From assembly GCA_019096195.1 (NCBI GenBank), contig JAGTXK010000135.1, positions 1 to 41,561 of the forward strand: 41,561 nucleotides of DNA. The letters run 5' to 3'. Positions within the stretch are counted from its first letter, which is position 1; each line of letters opens with the position of its first letter. The DNA comes from Boletus sp. NGJ (lineage: Eukaryota > Basidiomycota > Agaricomycetes > Boletales > Boletaceae). The translations under genes were made by a program, and so were the position numbers. This document shows, in pieces, positions 32,818 to 41,561 of the stretch. The notes under the pieces are model-generated. The model saw only the letters and a program-made list of their open reading frames with translations, made no database searches and was not told where the DNA came from.

Positions 32818-35031
32818 TGAAAGTGTTTGATTATGTCGTGAGTGGTGTTTGAGGTAATTCCTTACAAGGCACTAAACATTCTTGCAGCACAGAGTGCCAC
32901 ATGGTATTGATTTGGATGTAAACATGCATCTGTCTTCAGTGTCATCTGATGCAGTTACTGGGGAAACCTGTGCTTGTGCTCATACAGCTATATCATCTAT
33001 TTCTGTGCCAGTTGCTTCTGACAATGCAGATGCTGATGAAATATATGCTTTGGCTAAAAACCAGCTGCAGTATGATCTTTGATGTGTTGCCAATCGGAGA
33101 TAGATGTTGGCATTTTCTGCAGATGTATGTGGCTTGCTTAAATTTTGTAAGTCACATAGAATATGTGCTTGTTTTCTTGATGATGACGCACACTGTTTTA
33201 ATTGGTTAGTTGATCATTTGTTCATGGGTGTGTGTGCACACATTCAAGATGAGTCCATACCTTGTCTAGGTTTGTATGAAGATTCTGCTTGTGCAGTTGT
33301 TATGTTGGAAAAGGATACAGCTTCGATAATTGTGTGTCATGTACTTGACTGTGTTTTGTCCTGGCTCACTTTTTATTCCTCTGAATTGTTGCATGAGTTT
33401 GTGGATGTCATTGTGCCACATATACTTGCACATGATGATGACTGGAGAGCACTGATTGCATTAGTAAAAACAGGACTAACTGTCCAGTGCTGGACAGTAA
33501 CATAGTGTTCATAGTGAGGGTCCAACTGGATAGTGGTTTGATAGTACTATGACAGTGTCTCATAGTCTGTTCATAGTGTGGCCATAGTCTGTCATAGTAT
33601 TTTCATAGTGTCTCTTAGTGTCTTATAGTATTCTCATAGTACTTCCATAGTGGTCATAGTAATGCCATAGTATACATAGTGCTTCCATAGTGGCTTAGCA
33701 ATCCTAATCCTAATCTAATTTCAAGCCAATTCTAATTCCAAATTCAATCAAATATTAATTCTAATTCTAATTCTAATTCTAATTCTAATCCCAGTCCCAG
33801 TCCCAGTTCCAATCCCAATCTCAATATCCTAATCCTAATGATTTACAAAGTGAAGTGTTGACTTTATGTAATAAGTAGAGAAGAATAAAATTGAGAAACA
33901 AAAGAGCATGGAAACATTTTTGAAGTCTGGCTTGTTTATATAAGAATGGTGGCACAAACATAGGCAAACAATGTCCGCTTTTTTAACACTGAGTGTGGGA
34001 AAATGGACTTGAATATTTTTTTTGAGTGTAGGTCTATACTTTTGGTACACTTTGTGACTACACTTTTACTACACTTTGGTGCGCATTTTTGGTACACTTT
34101 TGGTACACTTTGTTTGCTACACTGTACTACACTCTGCTACACTTTTGTTTGCTTTTTTTACTACACTTTGTTTGCTACACTTTTGCTACATTTGGTGCGC
34201 ATTTTTGCTACACTGTACTACACTCTTTCCTACATTTTTTGTACAACATTTGACTACATCTTTGACTACACTTTTTGTCCACTTTTTGACTACATTTTTT
34301 ATACATATATTTTTGACTTAGGATTAGGATTAGGATTGAGATTGAGATTGGGATTGAGATTAGCTTAAAATTACTACTATGACTATGATTACTATGAATG
34401 TACTATGAATGCTATGAAATGCTATGGTACTATGACACTATGATACTATGAACACTATGAATATACTATGGATACTATGAATACACTTTCAATACTATGA
34501 CACTATGAATACTATGAGTTATCTATGAAACTACTTTAGCTACTATGAAACTACTATGGCACTATGAGCACTATGATGAAATCCTGTATTTACTGATGTG
34601 GTCAACTTCATATCTATCATTCATTGCTCAATCACATTGAGGTCATAGATGATTCTGTTTCGATCTTCTCATTTTTTGAATGTCTTTCTAAATGTGTACT
34701 CTCTGGCATGGGTGTTCAGCATTAAGTGGATGTCACAGGTAATCATGAGAGGATCTGTGATATATTGATGTTGCACCTTACTGAAAGTGATTGTGCATTG
34801 CTGGCAAATGCCCATAATGTTGGGTGTTCTGCCATTGTTCAGTGTTACTTGTCCAATTGTGATATCCTGAGTTCATTGCAGCTGTTAAGACTGGACAACT
34901 CCAATGCAACTCTGAAGGACCAGAGTTACTTGAGGGTGTCAGGACTTGGCTTCACCTTATGTGGTGCGCCCTTGCTTGAGTCTGATGTCCTGGATTTCGA
35001 AGACATAGGAGAATCAGAGGTATGGACTCAA
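32818..35031 (+). pseudogene. Unrecognised gene broken by a foldback repeat and an LTR element
   Basis: A possible first exon, MKVFDYV (32818-32838), ends at a good donor (GTGAGT) and joins in phase at 32888 to a 60-codon frame. Another frame (33104-33461) reads CACFLDDDAHCFNWLVDHLF and ELLHEFVDVIVPHILAHDDDW. It runs straight into the foldback element. On the other side (34597-35031) a frame with one stop reads HSLLNHIEVIDDSVSIFSFFE and LHLTESDCALLANAHNVGC, then hits the LTR. The flanking pieces look like a leucine-rich helical protein, but I recognise no family. The gene could be a host gene or part of an unknown mobile element. Confidence 0.5.
33461..34595. mobile_element. Foldback (large-hairpin) repeat element, copy 2
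   Basis: It is related to 2414-3386 along its whole length. It begins TAGTAAAAACAGGA and ends TCCTGTATTTACTG. It contains ACTGTCCAG-TG-CTGGACAGT (33478-33497), CATAGT units to about 33695, CTAATTC and CCCAGT runs to about 33830, a conserved centre (33840-34040), TACACTTT-type repeats, GGATTAG/GGATTGAG runs (about 34318-34360) and ACTATG units to about 34575. It is about 160 bp longer than copy 1, mostly from different repeat-unit numbers. It interrupts an open frame. Confidence 0.8.
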
Positions 35032-35463
35032 TGTGGTCAAACGTCAAGTTGAGTGGAGGTTGGAGTGAGTCGTTGAGACTTGGGCGGAGGACAGGAGTGC
35101 TGTTCAGAGTTGATATTCAAACTAACTTTACAGGAGTAGTACTGAGGGTTTATATACGATTGGAATCGAGATTACTAATGGAGTTCATAAGGTATAATGA
35201 GTAAGTAGCTGAGTAAAGAGAACAGAGATGGGACCTGGCCAGAGTGGTGCTCCTAAGTGAAACAGACACTGGTTCGGAGACAACTATGAGGCAGAGCTAG
35301 GACAGATGAGGAAGCATAGGTTTATGTATGGATGAGAAAGTATGAATATTACATAGAGGAAGTCATAAGTCCAAGGGTATGAGAGTGTGCTTCAGGAGAG
35401 AATGTGCCAGAGTTATGGACGGAGTACCAGAGTTGGACTTGTCAAGTTACATGGGATATGACA
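35032..35463 (-). repeat. 3' LTR of the chromovirus
   Basis: Read on the minus strand the LTR begins TGTCATATCCC right after a polypurine tract and contains TATATAAACCC (about 35147-35157), a promoter-like TATA. The far end is placed at a TG on the plus strand (35032) where the broken gene's frame stops. That boundary is uncertain because the second LTR lies outside the window and no target duplication can be checked. Confidence 0.7.
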
Positions 35464-35476
35464 GTATCCCCCTCTT
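35464..35476 (-). promoter_or_regulatory. Polypurine tract of the chromovirus
   Basis: On the minus strand AAGAGGGGGATAC directly precedes the TG of the LTR. This is the expected position of the primer for plus-strand DNA synthesis in LTR retroelements. Confidence 0.8.
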
Positions 35477-35579
35477 AGGCCTGAATCCTTGAAGGCCTAG
35501 GTGAGAGACAATGCGGAGTGGGGGAAAATCAGAGTCTGAAAAAAGATATAAAGGATGAGGGTGTGTCCCAGCCAATTCC

Positions 35580-36272
35580 ACATACATTTTACTTCTCACC
35601 ATATCCGACCTTGATGATATCAAGAAATGGTCTGATGAGCACATTGTGGACAATAAGGATGATGACAAGGAGGTCAGCACAGCCAAGTATGTAGGCCCGG
35701 AAAGAAGAGGTGGAGAGGAGGACATGTAAGGAGGTGGCGTGGAAGGCATGTGAGGAGGAAGAGAAGGCACATCATGAGGCTGAGAAGGAGGCTGTACATA
35801 GGGTGAGTAGTTTTAATCAGAGTTTGTCAGAACTAACTGGACTTTTACAGGCGGAGAAGATTAGAGTGTGTCAAAGTGTCAAACAAGGGAAGAAGAGGGA
35901 GATGGTGGAACAGCCATGCTCCCACTGTGACAACCGGGGCCTCAAGTGTGTGCTCAGCCCTGAAAAGTCAAGATTGTGCATTGAGTGTCACGATGTGAAG
36001 GCAAAATGTGAGCGACCTGGTGAGGAGCAGCTGGAGAAGCAGAGGAAATGAAGAAAGGTAGGAGGGGACAAGGTGGGCCTAGTGGCTCCAATGGAGAGGA
36101 AGTGGGGTCTGGAGTGATGGAGGGGCTCTTGAAGATCCTTCAGGAGATCCAAGATGCCTTGAAGTTGCAAAACAGGCAGCTCAACCGGCAGAATTCTCTG
36201 CTGGAGTGCCTAGTGGAGCTGAAGGCAGAGGAGGTGTATGGGAGTGAGGAGTCAGAGGAGGAAGTGCAGTAG
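35580..36272 (+). CDS. Opposite-strand ORF of the chromovirus: cysteine-rich, coiled-coil protein
   Basis: It lies between the chromodomain and the 3' LTR but on the strand opposite to gag-pol. Readable pieces are SDLDDIKKWSDEHIVDN (from about 35605, no clear ATG), a charged helix with WKACEEEEKAHHEAEKEA, a 48-nt possible intron (35803-35850, GTGAGT...CAG), and a cysteine cluster QPCSHCDNRGLKCVLSP followed by CIECHDVKAKCERPGEE, ending at 36051. A second frame overlaps it by ATGA at 36048 and encodes a 74-residue helical segment (LLKILQEIQDALKLQNRQLN). The cysteine pairs resemble a small zinc-binding module. From memory, similar CxxC...C...CxxC proteins are common in agaricomycete genomes and are often repeat-associated. 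The role is unknown. Confidence 0.6.
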
Positions 36273-36278
36273 GAGAAG

Positions 36279-36418
36279 GGGAGGAGTTGGAGTTGGAGTT
36301 GGAGTTGGCTGGATTGGCTGCAGAGGTAGTTGAGGAAAATGGGGAGGAGAAAGAAGAGGAGGAAGAAGAAGAGGGAGAAGAAATAGTGTAGTAGACTACT
36401 TGTTTTTTTTTTTTTTTT
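36279..36418. repeat. Simple-sequence region: GGAGTT repeat, purine run, poly-T
   Basis: It contains about four tandem GGAGTT units (36281-36307), an AG-rich GAAGAAGAGGAGG stretch (36340-36385) and a run of about 17 T (36401-36418). It separates the opposite-strand ORF from the chromodomain end. Confidence 0.85.
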
Positions 36419-36434
36419 AATGGAGTTTGTCTGG

Positions 36435-39400
36435 TCATATGGAGTGAGGTCCAGGCTTGTCTGGATAGCGAGTGTGATAGTCACAGACAAGTTTGGAAGC
36501 ATGGCTGAGTTCAGTGGCTAGAAGCCAGGAGGTTTCTTCATCTGTTCCTTCATATCCCAACCACCAGACGAGGTACAGGAGTTTGCAGTTCCAGCAATGT
36601 TGGTCTATTCCTAAGTTGAGAATCTCTGAAACTTCGTATTCTGGTTCTCTGTCTACTTTGACCAGAGGTGGCAGAGATTATACCTGGTTAGGTATGGTGT
36701 TGGATATAGAGGGTTCTAGTTATGAGACATGAAAGACTGGGTGAACAGACTTCATTGACTCAGGGAGTTGGAGAGTGAAGGAGTAGGAGAGAGTTTTTTT
36801 GAAGACCTAGTGGAGTGGAAGTACTTTGCTTTTATGAAGATTGGGTCACTGACTTTGAAGTCCAGTGCTGGAGATCACCTAGCATCTGCAGGTCCTTGAG
36901 AATGCTTTTGAGTGGCAGCCATCTCTTCACGGAGGTAATTGTGGAGGGAATCAAGGTCTACAGAATATTTGTGGGCTTTGGCAGAGGTGAGGTTGCACTC
37001 AGGGTATACTGTGATGTTGGGGTGGTAGCCTTTATTAGCAAAGAACAGGGAGACACCGGTAGTAGCACTTGGAGTGTTGTTGTATGTGAAACTCCACTAA
37101 CAGAAGGAGTTTGGACCAGTTGTCTTGCTGGTAATTGCAATATATGCAGAGGTACTGTTTGAGTGTCTGGTTCATATGTTCTGTCTGACCATCTCTTTTA
37201 GGGTGATAGCTGGAGGTGAAGTGGAGGCGGATGTTGAGAGCTTTCCCCAGTGAGTAGAAGAAGTGTGAGATGAATTCTGAAACCTCGATTGGAGGTAATG
37301 TGAGAGGGAACTCTGTGCTTAGAAAAGACATGGAGTAGGAAGAGTCTTGCCAAGTCTGGGGAAGTTACCGTGTCATATGTTGGGATGAAAATGTACTGTT
37401 TGGGATAATTGGTCCACGACAACAAGGATAGCAGTGAATCCAGAGGACGAGGGGAGTTGCTCAATGAAATCCATAGAAATGGAGTTCCATGGCTTCTCAG
37501 AGATGGGGAGTTGTTTCAACAACTTGTAGGGTCGATGTCTTGGAACCTTTGCAGCAGGTGCAAGTGGTGCAGGAGGAGATGTATTCTTTGATGAAACATC
37601 CATATCCTTGGCCAAGTGTATTCACGGCATACAAGTTCCAATGTTCAATTTTGGCTGAAATGTCTGGAGAGGGCATGGTCGTGTTTGTACTGGAGGACTC
37701 AGAGTTGGAGGTCATTGAGCATTGGGGATATAGATGCATTTGTCAAGATGGAGGAAGCTGTCTTCGTCGACTGGCCAGTGTGAGTCTGGATCAGGGGAGG
37801 ACATGTGTAGTTTGGCGAGTGGGTTGGAGGGGAGTGTGGATAGGATGTCGCTGTGGAGTCGCTCTATATCAAACAGGGTGCTAGCCCGGAGTACTGGAGC
37901 TGCAAGATAAGTAGCACAGAGGAAGAAGCAAGCGTCGTGAAAGATGGGGTGGAAATTGTGTGGGTTGACACAAGTGTAGTCCTTATCCCCTTCTTTGGGA
38001 TAGACATCCCAGCATCTAGTAAGAGCATCAGGTTTTGTGCCAAGTTGTCCAGGGCAAAAGCAGACGATCATGTGGAATTAGGAGAGGAACTCCAACCACT
38101 GGGCTTGCCAGTGGGTCAGGAGTTTTGAGGTAGTGAAGTACTCTAAGTTCTTGTGGTTGGTAACAACATCGATCGAGAGTGCCAGAGCCTTCGAGATAGT
38201 GTCACCAAGCCTGGAAAGGACTTGTGGATGGCAAGGAGCTCCTTGTCATGTGTGTCGTAATTGAGCTCAGAGCAGTGAGCATCCATGAAAAGAAGGCGAC
38301 AGGCCAGAGTTCTTCATCTGGACAGCGGATGGAAAGAATCCCAGCAATGGCATAGTCAGAGGTGTCGGTTTCTATAATCATCAGAGCATTGGGAGCCCAA
38401 TGGGTAAGGATGAGAGCAGTGGTGAAGGCTTCTTTTAGTGAAAGGAAGGCAGATCGACAGTCATCTCCAAAGACCCAAGGAATACCTTTGTGGATCAACT
38501 GGGTTAGTGGAATGATGATGTCGGAATAATTGGCAATAAAACGCTGGTAGAAGTTAGTGAATCTGAGGAAAGACTGAACGTCCTTGACTTTATGAGATTC
38601 TGGCCAGTCCTGCATGGCCTTGACTTTGTCTGAAGACATAGTAAAACTGGAGGGTGTGATTATGTAGCGAGGTACTCCATAGTGTCAGCAGACCATTTGC
38701 ACTTCTTGGGTTTTGTGTAAAGGCCATGTTTGTGGAGTTGCATTGGAGAACTTCCTGGACATGATCTCTGTGAGCAGTTTTATCCATGGTGAAGATCAGG
38801 ATGTTGTCTAAGTAGACAATTATGCTAACATCTAGAAGATCTGCAAATATGGTATTGACAAACTGTTGGAAAGCCACAGGGGCATTGGTAAGGCCAAAGG
38901 GCATTACCAGCCACTCATAGGAGCCATAGTGCATTCAGAAGGAAGTTTTCCATTCATCTCCATTAGCAATGCAGACCAGGTGATAGGCATGCCGGAGATC
39001 GATTTTGGTATATATCTTTGTGCAGCTCAGAGCATCCAGGAGGTCAGAGATACAGGGGAGTGGGTAGTGGTCTTTCTTTGTGATCTTATTAAGTCCTTGA
39101 AAGTCAACACAAAGGCGGAGTGAACTGTCCTTCTTGCAGATGAAGAGAACTGGAGTGGCATGGATGGAGGAAGAGAGTTGGATGAAGCCCATGGCTAGGT
39201 GTTCATCAAGGAAGGTACAAAGAGAGCCAAGTTTGGAGGTGGACAGGGAGTAGGTAGTTCCCAAGGGAGGAGAGGCTTCTTTCTTCAGGTCAATCTTCAG
39301 ATCATGTTCCCAGTGTGGGGCAAGCTGGGAAGCCTTGCTTTGCTAAAAACATCAGAAAAGTCATGGAATTCTGGAGGAATACTGAAAAGGTTGACTGGTT

Positions 39401-40083
39401 CTGGGGGAGTGGTGGAAGTGGAGCGGAGGTTGCTCTCCTAGGGATGGAGTTGCAAGCTAAATCGAACAGAGCTCTCAAGGCAACAAGCTAGCACAAATGC
39501 TGGAGTACTAACAAGTGTGATGGGTGGAGCTTTGCAGTCAGAGAAACACAGTGGATTTGGTGTGGCACCAGCTAGAGGAAGAGATTCTGGAGGCTGCAGA
39601 GGGGAGCTTGAGGTTGCTGGCAAATGCTGCTCGGATGAATGGAATATGATACTGCTTGTAACCCAGTCAATCAATGGATTGTGGTGGGTGAGCCAGTTAT
39701 GTCCTAGCACAATAGAACAGGTGGAGTCCAGTGGAGTGACATAGAGAGTCATTGGGGTGATGTCACCAGTTGCAAAGCAGACTGAGAGATTAATGGCTCA
39801 GGTGATTGTACTGTTGGTAGTTCCATCAAAGAGATGGAGCTGGAGCAGAGAGACAGGATAGGTTGAAAGTTTATTTTTATTAATAAATGAAGTATTTATA
39901 AAAAAGTTGGAGGAGCCTGAATCTATGAGCACAGAAAAGGGCGGAATTTGGTAGGAGACTAAGGAGACAAAGGGCATGAGGGATTTGGGGTCAGAAAGAG
40001 CAGACACATTGAGGTGAATCTCCTTAGCTGCACATGTGGGTTCAACGTGACTTCAGTCTGTGCAGAGTCATGGAGGTCACAGA
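36435..40083 (-). pseudogene. Chromovirus pol: protease, RT, RNase H, integrase, chromodomain
   Basis: Read from high to low coordinates. Protease: VLIDSGSSNFFI (about 39920). Reverse transcriptase: PVLFICKKDSSLRLCVDFQG, then [20 protein letters not shown] and VYLDNILIF (YLDN at 38803-38814, where YLDD is usual). RNase H: LILTHWAPNALMIIETDTSD. Tether/integrase: GTKPDALTRCWDVYP, SCTTCTCCKGSK, SISMDFIEQLP (first Asp), SHITSNRG (37288-37290 gives Asn where the second catalytic Asp belongs) and DGQTEHMNQTLKQYL (Glu kept). Chromodomain (36435-36655): EPEYEVSEILN, LVWWLGYEGTDEETSW and ASKLVCDYH. At least six frame changes are needed to read through, so this copy is dead. Confidence 0.92.
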
Positions 40084-41467
40084 TTATTTTTTTGCCTCCG
40101 AGGTGGAGACCTCTGGTTTGGTTTCCAGAGTTGTGGTCGCAGCATGACCCTTGGATGTGCTGGAGGTCGACTTCGGGCAATCCTTTGCCATGTGACCAGC
40201 TTGGCCACAGAACATGCAAAGCTTGTTATTGAATCTGCGCTTTCTCTCATCCGAGGCGAGCTTGCCATCTTTTCCTAACTTGGATGACAAGTCCAGCTTT
40301 GGATGGGCGGAGGTGGTAGCTCCTTTGCCTTTGGACTCCTTGAAGTCCTTGGTGCTACCAGAGGGGCACGGAGAGAATGATGCAGCAGGGGTGGATGGTT
40401 TGGGGGTGGATAATGGGGTCGACGCTTTCATCTGCCTGCTGACTTCCAACTTGCGCTCCCAATAGTGTGTGTCGATAGCCTGTGCAAGGCTTCGGAGTTT
40501 GGAGAGCATCGGAGGTTTCCCAACACGTGATAGCTCATCCTTGATATGGTCTGGCAGACTGTTATAGAAATGGTGCCAGAGGGCACCTTCTCTGTAGCTG
40601 CAGACTTGCGAAAGCAATCCAGTTAAACTCGACCACATACTTGTTTATGTGTTGAGTATCCTTCATCAACAAGTGGTTGAGTTGGTGCTCTGCATCTCCA
40701 ACGGGGTCGTGCAGACTGAAATTGGTCTGAAGGTCTAGAACAAACTCCTTGAAATCATCCATCCAGAGAGGATGGAAGGCAGGGATCTTCCATCTGAAGG
40801 AGGTCTGGTTCGAACCATTCCAGTGCCATGCCCTTTAGGTAGGACTGTGTGAAGGTAACTTTGGCGTGGTCCATCCTGAAAGCCTTCAGGTGGTCTTGGA
40901 AGTTGAGTTCACACTACACCAGGAAGATCCGGAGTTTGCAGGGCTCTGTCCTGTCAAACTGATCTGGTTCCCAGACTTTAGTGTGTGGTGTGTGATCAGA
41001 GGGATGACATATGGAGCAAGTGAGGCCTTTGATGGCATCGGCGAGCAGTGCGAAGGGTGTCTCACAGGACGTGCTCATTGTTGAAGTCTGAGGGAACATC
41101 ATCATTGGGAAAAGTCAGGATCATCATCTGATGGGTCATCTCTGGGCATCATCTAGGGATGTCGTCGTCTGGGAAGAGGGCAGCCTGCACTCTTTGACTA
41201 GAGTGGTGGCTTGTGAGCAGGGGAGGTGGTGGAGTCATTGTCAGTGGGTAACTCGACAATGTGCACTCCTGGAGTAGGGGACTCTGGAAGTGGTCGTGAC
41301 TGTGAGGCGGAGGTGGGGGTTTGTCGAGCAGAGAAGCTTCAGAACTGGTTGACGAGCTCTGGACCTCGCTGACTGCTGCTGAACACACTCAATGGGTTGT
41401 ATCATGGGGATGCGGAGGGGTTTGCACCTAGGGTGCGAGTCTGGGATCTAGTAGTGTGTGTAGCCAT
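40084..41467 (-). pseudogene. Chromovirus gag with CCHC zinc knuckle
   Basis: The ATG at 41467 opens MATHTTRSQTRTLGANPS and is stopped after about 21 codons. Later pieces in other frames include a capsid-like part (LHDPVGDAEHQLNHLLMKDT, HHFYNSLPDHIKDELSRVG) and a zinc knuckle CMFCGQAGHMAKDC (about 40178-40220). The frame ends at 40084. Gag forms the particle shell in related elements and the knuckle binds the RNA. Confidence 0.85.
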
Positions 41468-41507
41468 AATGTGAGACTAGTTTGCAAGTGGGAGTTTGAA
41501 TATACTA

Positions 41508-41561
41508 CAGTGGCTCAAAAAACTGTCCGCATGTTTGGTCATTTTTCACTAAACGTGTTAT
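41508..41561 (+). mobile_element. Left tip of a second Tc1-like element of the same family
   Basis: CAGTGGCTCAAAAAACTGTC... follows TA at 41506-41507 and matches the outer end of the 1-2170 element for 54 nt with one difference (CGTG for CGCG near 41554). The window ends inside this inverted repeat. It lies about 40 nt upstream of the chromovirus gag ATG. Confidence 0.93.

Larger units (their letters stand above)
35032..41505 (-). mobile_element. Ty3/gypsy chromovirus, decayed, 5' LTR outside the window
   Basis: On the minus strand the order is gag start (41467), CCHC zinc knuckle, protease, reverse transcriptase, RNase H, integrase, chromodomain, polypurine tract and LTR. This is the Ty3/gypsy order with the C-terminal chromodomain of the chromovirus branch. 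Frames are broken many times. The upstream end is cut at 41505 by a Tc1-like element, so the primer-binding site and 5' LTR should lie on the far side of that insertion. Confidence 0.92.

Overview
The window is nuclear DNA of a filamentous basidiomycete, most likely an agaricomycete. The genes are dense and cut by about 75 introns, most of them 47-60 nt; there is a chromodomain Ty3/gypsy retroelement, and one degraded gene resembles a family I recall as expanded in agaricomycetes. Every exon model below was worked out by hand from splice sites, phase and family resemblance. No database or alignment was run.

Layout. 1-2170: a Tc1/mariner-like transposon, lacking only its outermost 34 nt, whose transposase gene is split by a solo LTR. 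2414-3386: a foldback element made of CATAGT/ACTATG arms. About 3389-5250: an orphan ORF tail and a decayed lineage-specific gene. 5378-32415: an island of twelve genes (eleven protein genes and one tRNA). In order these are RRP42 (-), VAS1 (+), a secreted cysteine-rich protein (+), MID1 (+), an ADCK1/MCP2-type kinase (-), a MAM3/CNNM transporter-like protein (+), a fused lysine-ketoglutarate reductase/saccharopine dehydrogenase (-), tRNA-Gly(TCC) (-), an Xaa-Pro aminopeptidase (+), BUD32 (-), an Old-Yellow-Enzyme oxidoreductase (+) and a UCHL3-type ubiquitin hydrolase (-). 32818-35031: an unrecognised broken gene split by a second foldback copy. 35032-41505: a decayed Ty3/gypsy chromovirus on the minus strand, with one LTR and an unusual opposite-strand cysteine-rich ORF. 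41508-41561: the first 54 nt of a second copy of the same Tc1-like family, inserted just upstream of the chromovirus gag start.

The genes do not form a biosynthetic cluster. They are housekeeping functions: RNA decay, translation (VAS1, tRNA-Gly, BUD32/KEOPS), calcium and divalent-metal handling, mitochondrial maintenance, lysine breakdown, peptide and ubiquitin turnover. Several are paired divergently (RRP42/VAS1, kinase/MAM3, BUD32/OYE) or convergently (MID1/kinase, MAM3/LKR-SDH, aminopeptidase/BUD32, OYE/UCH). No clearly new system was found. The most interesting points are the large hairpin elements, the opposite-strand ORF of the chromovirus, very short exons, a high share of apparent GC-AG introns, and two frame breaks in the LKR/SDH gene.
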